The translations under genes were made by a program, and so were the position numbers. A stretch of 64,000 nucleotides of DNA from Phenylobacterium sp. (lineage in GTDB: Bacteria; Pseudomonadota; Alphaproteobacteria; Caulobacterales; Caulobacteraceae): assembly GCF_004297125.1 (NCBI RefSeq), contig NZ_SCVD01000012.1, forward strand, positions 124,001-188,000, written 5' to 3'. Below are positions 10,149 to 19,247 of the stretch, piece after piece. Below the pieces are notes generated by a model that saw only the letters and a program-made list of their open reading frames with translations, was not told where the DNA came from and did no database searches. Every line of letters begins with the position of its first letter. Position 1 is the stretch's first letter.

Positions 10149-12434
10149 CTAGGGTAGCCAGGTCCAGCGGGCCTCGAGGTTCGCGTACAGCGAGCCGGCG
10201 AGGTTCGTGTAGTCGTCGGTCCAGGGCCGAGCCTTGAAGGGATCGCCCCAACGCCATTTTCGGGTGGTCATGAAGCCTTCCAGCGCCGCCCTGTTCTTCG
10301 CCACGATCACGGCGTCCTCGGAGGATTCCCAGGTGCCTTCCGGATCGTCCTTCGGGGCCTCGTAATTCTGCGCCAGCGACCAACCGCCGGCTGCCCTCGC
10401 CACGGCTTGGGCGGGGTGCATCAGGTCGAGGTTCCGGTTGGAGAGGTGGAGGATCAGGATGCCGTCGGGCTTCAGCTTGGTCAGGTAGCCTCGCACGGCC
10501 TCGACGGTCAGCAGGTGCGCCGGCACCGCGTCCGACGAGAACGCGTCGATCAGCAGGATGTCGAAACTGCCCGCCGGCTGCCTGGCCACCGTCAGGCGCG
10601 CGTCGCCGATGACATAGTCGACCGGGCTCTGCGCGCATTCGGTCGTGTAGGTGAAGTTCCGCGGGTCGGTGGAGATCTTCACCACCAGCGGGTCGATCTC
10701 GAAGAAGGTCAGGTGGTCGCCGGGTCGGACATAGGCCGCGACGGATCCGGTCCCCAGGCCCACGGCCCCGATCCGCAGGGCCGACGAGATTTTCTGCTTG
10801 GCCGTGAACACCTGTCCGATCGGCGTGCTGGGGGTGTAGTAGACCATCGGTCGGCAGCGGTAGCGCGGGTCCTGGGCCTGGGCGCCGTGCAAGGTCGTGC
10901 CATGGGCCAGCATCTTCACCTGGCCGATGCTCGGGACATAGGTTTCGGACCGCTTCAGCACCCCGAAGAAGCTGCGCCAGCTAGCCTGGGTGTCGGTGCG
11001 GTCGGCGGCGGTCTCGGCAGCATAGCTCAGCACCGAGAGGATGGCGAAGAACAGCAGCGCGTGGCGGCGGACCATGAAGGCGGCCAGCACCGCCAGCACC
11101 AGCAGGGTCTTCATCGCCATGTCGAACAGCTCGGACTGGTCGAACGTCCCGACCACGGACTCGGTCGTCAGGCGGTTTGAGGCGAAGGTCACGGCGATCG
11201 GCGTCGCCACGGCGGCCAGGACGCCCACGGTGAGCATCGCCCAGCTCCAGCGGGGGATCCGGTTGAGGTCGCCCCACGGCCGGGCCAGGCACGAGAGCGC
11301 CAGGACGATCGGATATTCCCAGACGTCGTTGAAGATCACCGGCGCCAGGAAGGCGTTGAACGCCCCGCCGACCACCCCGCCCAGCGACAGGCAGAGATAG
11401 AACTCGGTCAGGTGCGCCGGGTCGGGCCGCCGCGCCACCAGCCGCTGGTGGCACATCAACGCGGTCAGGAAGAACGCCATCAGGTGCAGGGGAAGCTGCA
11501 CGGCGAACGTCGTGGCCTTGAAGGGCAGCAGCGCCACGCACGCCGCCACGGCCGCGGCCTGCAGCGTCAGGGTCAGCGCCGGCGAAATCGACGGCTTTTC
11601 CTGGAAGGCGACGATGAAGGTGACCAGGTACAGGGCCAGCGGGACGACCCACAGGAAGGGCGCGGAGGCCACGTCGGTGGTGATGTGGGTGGTGACCCCC
11701 AGCATCAGGCTGGACGGGATCGCCGCCAGCGCCACCCAGGCCAGCCGTTCGCGCCAGGCTGGCGCGGGGGCCGTGGCCCGGACCTTCTGGACCGCGGCCG
11801 AGCGCACGCGGATGACCGCCAGGGCCAGCGTCCCGATCACGAGGATGAAGAGCCCATAGCCCGCGCTCCATCCGTACCTCTGGCCCGCGAGCGTGGTCAG
11901 GGGCTCCACCACGACGGGATAGGCCAACAGGGCGATCAGGCTGCCGAAGTTGCTGGCCGCGTAGAGGGCGTAGGGCTCCTTGCCTTCCGCCGCGCCGATG
12001 GTGCGCGCGTGCCAGGCCTGCACCAGGGGCGCGGTGGCGGACAGGATCGCGAACGGCGCCCCGATGGACAGCCCCAGCACCGCCAGCAGCCAGAGATTCG
12101 GATGCTGGGACGACGGCGGACCGGCCAGCTCATTCACCCGCAGCGGTAGGGCGATGGCCGCCACGAGCAGGGCGGCGACGTGGGCGACCGCCTGGCCGCG
12201 CACCGACGGGATCCGCTGTAGCAGGTGGGCGTAGAAGTAGCCGGCCAGCAGCGCGAGCTGAAAAAAGGCCATTGAGGTGTTCCACACCGATGGGCTGCCG
12301 CCCAGCAGCGGCAGGACCAGCTTGGCCACCATCGGCTGCACTAGGAACACGAGGGCGGCGCTGGTGAACACGGTCAGCGCAAAGAGCGCCGGCGGTGCAG
12401 TGCGGGCCGGCGTCCCGGCGGCGAGCGTGGTCAT
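10149..12434 (-). CDS. Membrane protein fused to spermidine-synthase-like domain
   Basis: The 761-residue product has about ten or more hydrophobic segments in residues 1 to about 490, resembling the membrane part of fused MFS/spermidine-synthase proteins. Its C-terminal domain of about 250 residues has a class I methyltransferase-type fold. The nucleotide site shows AVGLGTGSVAAY and FFEIDPLVV, and DILLIDAFSSDAVP is a typical spermidine-synthase-family strand. The true substrate is unknown. Related fusions are often annotated as spermidine synthase, but no decarboxylated-SAM chemistry can be inferred here and no polyamine genes lie nearby. It starts divergently from pncC. Confidence 0.8.
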   Translation of the reverse strand: MTTLAAGTPARTAPPALFALTVFTSAALVFLVQPMVAKLVLPLLGGSPSVWNTSMAFFQLALLAGYFYAHLLQRIPSVRGQAVAHVAALLVAAIALPLRVNELAGPPSSQHPNLWLLAVLGLSIGAPFAILSATAPLVQAWHARTIGAAEGKEPYALYAASNFGSLIALLAYPVVVEPLTTLAGQRYGWSAGYGLFILVIGTLALAVIRVRSAAVQKVRATAPAPAWRERLAWVALAAIPSSLMLGVTTHITTDVASAPFLWVVPLALYLVTFIVAFQEKPSISPALTLTLQAAAVAACVALLPFKATTFAVQLPLHLMAFFLTALMCHQRLVARRPDPAHLTEFYLCLSLGGVVGGAFNAFLAPVIFNDVWEYPIVLALSCLARPWGDLNRIPRWSWAMLTVGVLAAVATPIAVTFASNRLTTESVVGTFDQSELFDMAMKTLLVLAVLAAFMVRRHALLFFAILSVLSYAAETAADRTDTQASWRSFFGVLKRSETYVPSIGQVKMLAHGTTLHGAQAQDPRYRCRPMVYYTPSTPIGQVFTAKQKISSALRIGAVGLGTGSVAAYVRPGDHLTFFEIDPLVVKISTDPRNFTYTTECAQSPVDYVIGDARLTVARQPAGSFDILLIDAFSSDAVPAHLLTVEAVRGYLTKLKPDGILILHLSNRNLDLMHPAQAVARAAGGWSLAQNYEAPKDDPEGTWESSEDAVIVAKNRAALEGFMTTRKWRWGDPFKARPWTDDYTNLAGSLYANLEARWTWLP

Positions 12435-12510
12435 GGGTCTCGAATCGCCTTGATCGAAGGGGACGTGCGATGCTCAGTGATGGCGCGCGAGTAGAGGGAC
12501 CTTCAAGCCG

Positions 12511-13002
12511 ATGTTCAACCTGGAGATCGTCACCCTGGCGCGCCTGTTGATCGACGAGGCGCGGGAACGGTCCCTGCGAATCGTCACGGCCGAGAGCTGC
12601 ACCGGCGGGCTGGTGGCCGGCGCCATCTGTTCCATCGCCGGCTCGTCCGATGTCTTCGAACGCGGCTTCGTCACCTATTCCAACCGGGCCAAGCAGGAGC
12701 TGCTGGGCGTACCCGGGGACCTCATCGCCGACCTTGGCGCGGTGTCCGAGCCGGTGGCGCGCATGATGGCCGAGGGGGCGCTGGAGGCCTCAAACGCCCA
12801 CCTGGCCGTGGCCATCACCGGCGTGGCCGGCCCTGGCGGGGGCACGCCGATGAAGCCGGTCGGCACCGTCCATATCGCCACCGCCCGCACCAATCAGCGG
12901 CTTGTGCATGAGGAGCATTTCTTCGAGCAGGACACTCGCGAGGGTGTTCAACTCGCCGCCGTGCAGGCCGCGCTGCAGATGATGCGGGACCGACTCGTCT
13001 GA
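12511..13002 (+). CDS. pncC: Nicotinamide-nucleotide amidase (CinA C-terminal family)
   Basis: The 163-residue protein is the stand-alone CinA C-terminal domain. The active-site motif TAESCTGG contains the candidate nucleophile S29, followed by GSSDVFERGFVTYSN and the conserved AITGVAGPGGGTPMKPVGTV segment. Enzymes of this family deamidate nicotinamide mononucleotide to nicotinate mononucleotide and so recycle NAD. No N-terminal MoaB-like domain is present, as is usual for the short form. A weak AGAGGGA ribosome-binding sequence precedes the ATG. The stop codon overlaps the likely true start of the permease gene downstream. Confidence 0.9.
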   Translation: MFNLEIVTLARLLIDEARERSLRIVTAESCTGGLVAGAICSIAGSSDVFERGFVTYSNRAKQELLGVPGDLIADLGAVSEPVARMMAEGALEASNAHLAVAITGVAGPGGGTPMKPVGTVHIATARTNQRLVHEEHFFEQDTREGVQLAAVQAALQMMRDRLV

Positions 13003-13067
13003 GCGAGGCCCCTCACCTTCTCCGCGCGCTTAGGCGGCGCGACCTCACGGGCATCGTCCTCAACGCC

Positions 13068-14291
13068 ATGATCGGCGCGGGCATGCTGGCCGCCCCGGCC
13101 AAGGTCTATGCGCTGGCGGGCGGCTGGAGCTTCGTGGTGCTGGGCGCGGCCGCCTTGGCCCTCACGCCGCTGATCCTGTGCTTCGCCGACTTATCAAGCC
13201 GGTTCTCCGGCACTGGCGGCCCATACCTTTACGCTCGGGCAGGCTTGCCCGCCTCGCCCGCCTTCGCCGTTGGCTGGCTGATGTGGTTCAGTCAGGCCAT
13301 GTCGGTGGCGACGCTGTCGGCGCTGTTCGTGACTTATCTCGCAGGCTTCGCGCCGACGCTGGAGAGCGGGTTCCCGCGCTACCTCACCATCGCAGCCCTG
13401 GGCGTGGGCCTGACCGGGATCGTGCTGGTCGGCATCCGCCAGTCGGCGCGGGCCAGTAACCTTCTGATCGTGCTGAAGGTGGGCTTCGTCCTGGCCTTCG
13501 CCGCCGGCGGGATCTGGTTCGTCCAGGCCGACCGCCTGACCATCGACGTCCCGATCCCGGGGGCCATCACGTTCGCCCAGGCCATGTTGATCTATCTCTT
13601 CGCCTACTCCGGCTTCGAGCGAGGGTCGGTGGTCGCGGGCGAGGCGCGCGACCCGCAGCGGGACGTGCCCGCCGCCTTGATCGGCGGCGTGCTGGCGGTG
13701 ACCTTCGCCTACGCAGCCGTCCTGCTTGTCTGCATGGGCGTCCTTGACCAGCCCGCCGCGAACGATCGTCCGCTGGCCGAGGTCGGTCGCCAGCTCTTCG
13801 GGCCAATCGGCGCGGTGGCGGTTTCGGCAGGCGCGCTGGCGGTGATCGCCGGCACCATCCTCGTCATCACCATCTCGATGCCCCGTATGCTGTTGGCGCT
13901 ATCAGAACAGGGCCAGCTTCCCCCCTGGCTCGGCCGGGTACACCCTCGCTGGCGCACCCCGCATATCGCCATTGTGATTTCCAGTGTGCTCGGCTTCGGA
14001 TTCGCCATGGTGAGCGACGTGCTCACGGCGCTGACCATCGCCACCGCGGCCCGCTTGACCGGCTACGTGCTCTGCTGCCTCGCGCTCTGGAACCTGGCGC
14101 GCCGCGCGGACGCGCCGCCACCCCGGTTCGCCCTGCCCTTCCGCGGCCCCATCGCCCTGTTCACAGCCGCGCTTTTCACCGGCGTCCTGGCGTTGGGCGC
14201 GACGAAGGAGTTACCGGCCTTGGTGGCCGTGCTCGTGGTCGGCTTCGTGCTGTTGGCCGTGACGGGCTGGCGCCGTCAGGGACCGCCGTAG
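13068..14291 (+). CDS. APC-superfamily amino acid permease
   Basis: The 407-residue product is an APC-type transporter with about 11 to 12 hydrophobic segments. The first carries the family hallmark MIGAGMLAAPAKVY, which forms the unwound substrate-binding helix. The ATG at 13068 lies inside that hallmark, so the annotated protein lacks the short cytoplasmic N-terminus that relatives have. In-frame codons upstream read RRRDLTGIVLNA and continue to a CTG at 12999 that overlaps the pncC stop, with no ATG, GTG or TTG between. The real start may therefore be that CTG. The substrate cannot be named from sequence. The 3' end overlaps the convergent coq10-like gene by 16 bases. Confidence 0.85.
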   Translation: MIGAGMLAAPAKVYALAGGWSFVVLGAAALALTPLILCFADLSSRFSGTGGPYLYARAGLPASPAFAVGWLMWFSQAMSVATLSALFVTYLAGFAPTLESGFPRYLTIAALGVGLTGIVLVGIRQSARASNLLIVLKVGFVLAFAAGGIWFVQADRLTIDVPIPGAITFAQAMLIYLFAYSGFERGSVVAGEARDPQRDVPAALIGGVLAVTFAYAAVLLVCMGVLDQPAANDRPLAEVGRQLFGPIGAVAVSAGALAVIAGTILVITISMPRMLLALSEQGQLPPWLGRVHPRWRTPHIAIVISSVLGFGFAMVSDVLTALTIATAARLTGYVLCCLALWNLARRADAPPPRFALPFRGPIALFTAALFTGVLALGATKELPALVAVLVVGFVLLAVTGWRRQGPP

Positions 14292-14725
14292 AGCGCCTTC
14301 GCCCGGTCCTCGAAGCAGCCCATGAGCTTCTCGACCGCGCCGTGGAAATTCGCCGCCAGCAGGCCCTCCAGCAGGCGCGACTTGAACTGGAAGTCGATGT
14401 CGAACTCGATCCGGGTTCCGGCCTCGTCCTCGATGAACCGCCAACGGTTGGTCAGCCGGCGAAACGGCCCGGACAGCAGATTGACGTCGATCTGGCGCTC
14501 GCCGGCGTCGCGCCGCACCCGGGTCGCGAAGCGCTCCTTCAAGAAGGAGAAGCCGACGCCGGCCTCCGCATCCAGACTGTCGACACCGTCGCTCAGGGTG
14601 CGGCCGTTCCAGGTGCGCATGGAGCTGATCCACGGCACGAACTCCGGATAGGCGTCCACGTCGCCGACCAGCGCGAAGAGCTGGTCCGGCGTGTACGGCA
14701 GAACCCGGGAGACGTGATGGTGCAA
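14276..14725 (-). CDS. Coq10/RatA-type polyketide-cyclase-like protein
   Basis: The 149-residue protein is an SRPBCC/START-like protein of the Coq10/RatA group. It opens with RVLPYTPDQLFALVGDVDAYPEFVPW, the family signature, and has the WRFIEDEAGTRIEFDIDFQFKS segment later. Coq10 homologues bind coenzyme Q and help respiration; the Escherichia coli homologue RatA was described as a ribosome-association toxin, a label that need not apply here. It lies seven bases downstream of lipA on the same strand, a conserved alphaproteobacterial pairing. The family assignment is firm but the precise role is inferred. Confidence 0.85.
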   Translation of the reverse strand: MHHHVSRVLPYTPDQLFALVGDVDAYPEFVPWISSMRTWNGRTLSDGVDSLDAEAGVGFSFLKERFATRVRRDAGERQIDVNLLSGPFRRLTNRWRFIEDEAGTRIEFDIDFQFKSRLLEGLLAANFHGAVEKLMGCFEDRAKALYGGP

Positions 14726-14732
14726 GGCCGGA

Positions 14733-15695
14733 CTAGGCCGCCGCTTCCTTGGCCCGCCGCGCCTCCTGCAGCCGGGCGAAGTCCTCGCCGGCGTGGTGCG
14801 ACGAGCGCGTCAGCGGGCTGGCAGAGACCATCAGGAAGCCCTTGGCCCGGGCGATCTCCTCATAGGCCTTGAACTCGTCGGGATGCACGAAGCGGTCGAT
14901 CGGCGCGTGTTTCCGGGTGGGCTGGAGGTACTGGCCGATGGTGATGAAATCGACGCCGGCCGAGCGCATGTCGTCCATCACCTGCATGACCTCCTCCTTC
15001 GCCTCGCCCAGGCCGACCATGATGCCGGACTTGGTGAACTGGGTGGGGTCGCGCTCCTTCACGCGCTCCAGCAGGCGCAGCGAGTTGTAGTAGCGCGCGC
15101 CGGGCCGGATCGAGAGGTAGAGCCGCGGCACGGTCTCGAGGTTGTGGTTGAACACGTCGGGCCGGGCGTCGATCACCTCATGCACCGCCGCGACCGGCTT
15201 GCGCAGGAAGTCCGGCGTCAGGATCTCCACCGTCGTGTCCGGCGAGGCCGCGCGGATCGCCAGCACCACGGCGGCGAAGTGGGCCGCCCCGCCATCGGCC
15301 AGGTCGTCGCGGTCCACCGAGGTGATCACCACGTGCTTCAGGCCCATCTTGGCGACGGCGTCGCCCACACGGGCGGGCTCGGTCGGGTCCAGGGGGTTCG
15401 GCTTGCCCGTGGCGACGTTGCAGAAGGAACAAGCCCGTGTGCAGATCTCGCCCATGATCATCATGGTCGCGTGGCTCTTCGACCAGCACTCGCCGATGTT
15501 CGGGCAGGCGGCCTCCTCGCACACCGTGACCAGCCCATGGCCCTTCACGATGTCGCGGGTGGCGTTGTAGCCGGGAGAGCCCGGCGCGCGCACGCGCAGC
15601 CACTCCGGCTTGCGCAGGATCGGCGTATCCGGCCGGTTCTGCTTCTCGGGATGCCGCGGACGGCGCTGGTTGAGGGTGTCGATGACCACGGCCAT
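14733..15695 (-). CDS. lipA: Lipoyl synthase LipA
   Basis: The 320-residue protein is a radical-SAM lipoyl synthase. It has both iron-sulfur sites: C59, C64 and C70 in [14 protein letters not shown] for the auxiliary cluster, and C85, C89 and C92 in ICTRACSFC for the SAM cluster. The C-terminal SSHHAGEDF segment supplies the conserved serine ligand. It inserts two sulfur atoms into octanoyl groups bound to E2 and GcvH proteins, and so serves the pyruvate dehydrogenase complex encoded further along. I chose the ATG at 15695 ([10 protein letters not shown]) with an AGGGC ribosome-binding sequence; an in-frame ATG 24 codons upstream gives an implausible leader. Confidence 0.95.
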   Translation of the reverse strand: MAVVIDTLNQRRPRHPEKQNRPDTPILRKPEWLRVRAPGSPGYNATRDIVKGHGLVTVCEEAACPNIGECWSKSHATMMIMGEICTRACSFCNVATGKPNPLDPTEPARVGDAVAKMGLKHVVITSVDRDDLADGGAAHFAAVVLAIRAASPDTTVEILTPDFLRKPVAAVHEVIDARPDVFNHNLETVPRLYLSIRPGARYYNSLRLLERVKERDPTQFTKSGIMVGLGEAKEEVMQVMDDMRSAGVDFITIGQYLQPTRKHAPIDRFVHPDEFKAYEEIARAKGFLMVSASPLTRSSHHAGEDFARLQEARRAKEAAA

Positions 15696-15818
15696 GAGCC
15701 CTAGATCGTCCGTCCGGGCCTCCGGATCAAGCCACCGTCGTGTTCCGGCGCGCACGATTGACAGCACGGGTGGCGATCCGCACGGATAATTCTCGGTTGA
15801 GTGGGTGCTGGGGGCAGC

Positions 15819-17192
15819 ATGAGTATCAGGTCGATGGCCCGGCGCGTTCGCGCTGCGCTTTTCGCAGCCTTCGTTGGGCTGGTTCAGTTCGGCTTGCCCG
15901 CGCGGGCTGATGTTAGGGACGTCGATCCAGAAGTGGCGATCAGCCAGATGCAGAACGCCTGTGACAGTGGTGGCTTTGCCGCCTGCGCCGACCTTGGGAC
16001 GCTATACCTCAGAGGCGAAGTCGTGGCCCGCAACATGGAATACGCCGCGAGCCTCTTCGAAAAGGCGTGCGGAGGCGGTGTGCCCGGCGGATGCACGAGC
16101 CTCGGCTACATCTATGCCACCGGTGACGGGCGGCCGCTGGATCACGCCCGGGCGGCGACACTCTACCTCAAAGCCTGCGAGAAGCGCGACCTAGTGGCAT
16201 GCTCGAACCTCGGCGCCGCGTATCGCAAGGGCGAAGGCGTGCGGGTCGATCTCGATCGGGCGGTGAAGCTCTACCGTATGGCCTGCGACGGCGGAAATGC
16301 GCTGGCTTGCGCCAACCTCGGCAACGCATACGCCGACGGAAGGGGCGTCACCCAAGACTTTGCAAAGGCCCTCGCCCTTTACCGGTCGGCATGCGACCGG
16401 GGCGAGAACATCGCATGCTCGCACATGGGCGTGATGTACGACAGCGGGCGAGGTGTGACACAGGACCGGCTGCTGGCCGCCAGAATGTTCAAGGACGCCT
16501 GCGACCGGGGGGCGCCTGAGGCCTGCCGGAACTTGGCCGAGGTGTACGCGCGGGATGGCCCCGTTGATCGCGACAGGAGCCAGACCTTTGCCCTTCTTGC
16601 TCGTGCTTGCGACCTCGGTGATGCCGAAGGCTGTTCCGACGCCGGTGTCATGTTCGAAAACGGCGATGGCGTGGCGAAGGACGAAATCCAGGCGGCGAGG
16701 TTGTATGACCACGCGTGCCAGCGCGGTGTTCCGCAAGCTTGCACGAACGTCGGCGGGCTCCTTGTGCAGGGTCGAGGCGTGCCCAAGGATCCCGCGATGG
16801 CCGTGCAGTTCTATGAACACGGGTGCGCCCGAGGCGTGGCGGCGGCCTGTTCCGGCCTGGGAGGACTGTTCCGCAACGGCATCGGTGTCGAGACGAACAA
16901 GGGCATCGCTTTAGATTTGTTTCGTCGTGGGTGCGGCGACGCTGATGCGTTCGGGTGCAAAAATCTCGGCGACATGTTTGCCCTAGGTGAGGGGGTGCCT
17001 GGCGATCCGAAGCAGGCGATCCATTTCTACGGCCTCGGTTGCGACGGCGGAGAGGCCACGGCTTGCGGGGAACTTGCCGCGTTCTACGCGAGCGGGATCG
17101 GCGCGCCGCATAATCCCACCCGGGCCCTGGAGCTGTTCCGTCGCGCGTGTGAGTTGGGTCGCAACGACGCCTGCGAAGCGAAGAACCCGTAG
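15819..17192 (+). CDS. Secreted cysteine-rich Sel1-repeat protein
   Basis: The 457-residue product starts with a signal peptide ([19 protein letters not shown], cleavage probably after PARA). The rest is built from Sel1-like helical repeats of about 36 residues. Twelve C-x7-C motifs recur in phase, such as [27 protein letters not shown] and CELGRNDAC, which in Helicobacter cysteine-rich proteins form one disulfide per repeat. The pattern suggests an extracytoplasmic scaffold protein. I prefer the ATG at 15819, with GGGGGC just upstream, over a GTG 18 bases earlier. No function can be assigned beyond protein-protein interaction. Confidence 0.85.
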   Translation: MSIRSMARRVRAALFAAFVGLVQFGLPARADVRDVDPEVAISQMQNACDSGGFAACADLGTLYLRGEVVARNMEYAASLFEKACGGGVPGGCTSLGYIYATGDGRPLDHARAATLYLKACEKRDLVACSNLGAAYRKGEGVRVDLDRAVKLYRMACDGGNALACANLGNAYADGRGVTQDFAKALALYRSACDRGENIACSHMGVMYDSGRGVTQDRLLAARMFKDACDRGAPEACRNLAEVYARDGPVDRDRSQTFALLARACDLGDAEGCSDAGVMFENGDGVAKDEIQAARLYDHACQRGVPQACTNVGGLLVQGRGVPKDPAMAVQFYEHGCARGVAAACSGLGGLFRNGIGVETNKGIALDLFRRGCGDADAFGCKNLGDMFALGEGVPGDPKQAIHFYGLGCDGGEATACGELAAFYASGIGAPHNPTRALELFRRACELGRNDACEAKNP

Positions 17193-17267
17193 CCCGCCGA
17201 CCTCACGCTCCGTTACCGATCTTTTCACATGGGCGTCGGGCAGATACGGTCCCGCTAACGATAACAT

Positions 17268-17273
17268 GGGAGG
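17268..17273 (+). promoter_or_regulatory. Ribosome-binding site deciding the TTG start of the AMP-binding gene
   Basis: The sequence GGGAGG lies eight bases before the TTG at 17282. The nearby ATG at 17266 is out of frame with the gene, so this Shine-Dalgarno sequence supports the TTG start. Confidence 0.6.
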
Positions 17274-17281
17274 CGCCGCTC

Positions 17282-18835
17282 TTGCGTGCGTTCGACAGCG
17301 CCAAGGCGCAGTCCTCAATCTTCGACGCGCTGATCGGGGCGGCGCGGAAACACGGGGCCAAGAAGCCGATCCTGGAGGACCAGGAGCGCAATCCCCTCAC
17401 CTATACGGACCTCATCCGCGCGGCGTTCGCGCTGGGGCGCAAGATTTCCGCATTCACCCGAAAGGGGGAACGCGTGGCCGTCATGCTGCCGTCCAGCTCG
17501 GGCGGGGTGGTGACGTTCTTCGCCCTGCACGCCTTTGGCCGCATCCCGACCATGCTGAATTTCACGGCGGGCATTCGGAACCTGAAGGCCGCTTGCGAGC
17601 TGGCCGGGGTCAAGACCGTGCTGACGTCCCACCGTTTCGTGGAACAGGGCAAGCTGCACGACCTCATCGACGCCCTCGAGACCCTGACCAACGTCGTCTA
17701 CCTGGAAGACGTCCGGAAGACCGTCGGGCTGTCCGATAAGCTGTTCGCGGCGGCCGCAGGCGCGATGCCGAAGCAGTTCCGGGTCGCGGTGAGCCCCTCC
17801 GACCCGGGCGTGATCCTGTTCACCTCCGGGAGTTTCGGAGCGCCGCGCGGCGTGGTGCTGAGCCATTCGAACCTCGTGGCTAACTGCCGCCAGATCGCCC
17901 AGCACATCCCGCTGGACCCCAACTGGGTATTCTTCAATCCGCTGCCGATCTTCCACTGCTTCGGCCTGACCGGCGGCGCGCTACTGCCGATCCTGGAAGG
18001 TCTGAAGGCCTTCCAGTACCCCTCGCCGCTGCACATCAAGCAGATCCCGCCGTTGGTGAAGGACACCAAGGCCAACGTCCTGTTCGCCACCGACACCTTC
18101 ATCAACCAGTACGCCCGCTCGGCCGCGCCCGATGAACTCAGCGGCCTGACCTTCGTGGTCTGCGGGGCCGAGAAGGTGCGGGAGGAGACCCACAATCTCA
18201 TTGCCGAGAAGTTCGGACCGATCCCGCTGCTGGAGGGCTACGGCGCCACCGAGGCCTCGCCGGTGATCGCGGTGAACACGCCTACCGACAACCGCCGCGG
18301 CACCGTCGGCGGCCTGCTCCCCGGCATCGAGACCCGGCTGGAAACGGTCGAAGGCATCCCCGGCGGCGGCAAGCTGCTGGTGCGCGGCCCCAACATCATG
18401 TCGGGCTACCTGACCCCCGGCGGCGGTATCGAGCCCCTGCCCGGCGGTTGGCACGACACCGGCGACGTGGTCTCGCTCAGCGACGACGACTGGATCAAGA
18501 TCCTTGGCCGGGTGAAGCGCTTCGCCAAGGTCGGCGGCGAGATGGTCTCGCTCACCGCCGCGGAGGACCTTGCGGCCGCCGTCTGGCCCGACTGCCGCCA
18601 CGCCGTCGTCGCCCTGCCTGACCCGAAGAAAGGTGAGCGGCTGATCCTGGTCACGGATCGCCGCGACGCCGACACCGCCGCCCTGATCGCCCACGCCCAG
18701 CAGATCGGCGCCCCGGAGCTGGCCGTGCCGCGCAAGATCATCAAGGTGCAGGAGATACCGGTGCTCGGCACCGGCAAGACCGACTACGTCGCCCTGCAGC
18801 GGATCGTCGACGCGGAGATTCGCCGCGCCGCCTGA
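17282..18835 (+). CDS. AMP-binding acyl-ACP synthetase (Aas C-terminal-like)
   Basis: The 517-residue protein is an acyl-adenylate-forming enzyme. The P-loop-like motif is ILFTSGSFGAPRGVVLSHSN, followed by EGYGATEASPVIAVN and GWHDTGDVV, with a C-terminal GRVKRFAKVGGEMVSL and a GTGKTDYVAL lysine motif. The spacing and wording, including PIFHCFGLTGG and YPSPLHI, closely follow the synthetase half of Aas (2-acylglycerophosphoethanolamine acyltransferase/acyl-ACP synthetase). The acyltransferase half and any Major Facilitator part are absent. It probably activates fatty acids for phospholipid repair or acyl-ACP recycling. The TTG start is supported by GGGAGG eight bases upstream. Confidence 0.8.
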   Translation: MRAFDSAKAQSSIFDALIGAARKHGAKKPILEDQERNPLTYTDLIRAAFALGRKISAFTRKGERVAVMLPSSSGGVVTFFALHAFGRIPTMLNFTAGIRNLKAACELAGVKTVLTSHRFVEQGKLHDLIDALETLTNVVYLEDVRKTVGLSDKLFAAAAGAMPKQFRVAVSPSDPGVILFTSGSFGAPRGVVLSHSNLVANCRQIAQHIPLDPNWVFFNPLPIFHCFGLTGGALLPILEGLKAFQYPSPLHIKQIPPLVKDTKANVLFATDTFINQYARSAAPDELSGLTFVVCGAEKVREETHNLIAEKFGPIPLLEGYGATEASPVIAVNTPTDNRRGTVGGLLPGIETRLETVEGIPGGGKLLVRGPNIMSGYLTPGGGIEPLPGGWHDTGDVVSLSDDDWIKILGRVKRFAKVGGEMVSLTAAEDLAAAVWPDCRHAVVALPDPKKGERLILVTDRRDADTAALIAHAQQIGAPELAVPRKIIKVQEIPVLGTGKTDYVALQRIVDAEIRRAA

Positions 18836-18851
18836 CAAAGAGGAACACGTG

Positions 18852-19247
18852 ATGCCGAATCTCGCCGTCTGGGCGCCGCGGGTGCTCAGCCTGCTGCGTG
18901 TCGTCGCCGCCCTGCTCTTCATGGAGCATGGCCTGATGAAGCTGTTCCACTTCCCGGCCGCGCAACCCGGGGCGCCCGACCCGCTGCCGACGCTGCTGCT
19001 CGCCGCGGCGTGGATCGAAGTCGTCGGGGGTGGCCTGATCGCGCTGGGCCTGTTCACCCGCGCCGCGGCGTTCATCTGCTCCGGCCAGATGGCGGCGGCC
19101 TATTTCATGGCCCACGGCAGCCAGGGCTTCTGGCCCGCCCTGAACGGCGGCGAGGCGGCGATCCTGTTCTGCTTCATCTTCCTCTACCTGGTGTTCGCCG
19201 GCCCCGGGGTCTGGAGCCTGGACACCGCGGTCAGGAAGCGGACCTGA
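18852..19247 (+). CDS. DoxX-family membrane protein
   Basis: The 131-residue product has four hydrophobic segments and the DoxX pattern: LLRVVAALLFMEHGLMKLF at the start, GGGLIALGLFTRAAAFICSGQMAAAYFM in the middle and an aromatic FCFIFLYLVFAGPG segment. DoxX proteins are small inner-membrane proteins, some linked to redox homeostasis, with no general enzymatic role established. It lies 16 bases after the AMP-binding gene and is probably cotranscribed. An adjacent GTG at 18849 could also start it. The 3' end overlaps the convergent efflux gene by 17 bases. Confidence 0.85.
   Translation: MPNLAVWAPRVLSLLRVVAALLFMEHGLMKLFHFPAAQPGAPDPLPTLLLAAAWIEVVGGGLIALGLFTRAAAFICSGQMAAAYFMAHGSQGFWPALNGGEAAILFCFIFLYLVFAGPGVWSLDTAVRKRT

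Noticed and set aside
15758..15790. Possible promoter TTGACA and GATAAT before the Sel1 gene
   Set aside because: The spacing of 21 bases is too long for a standard promoter.
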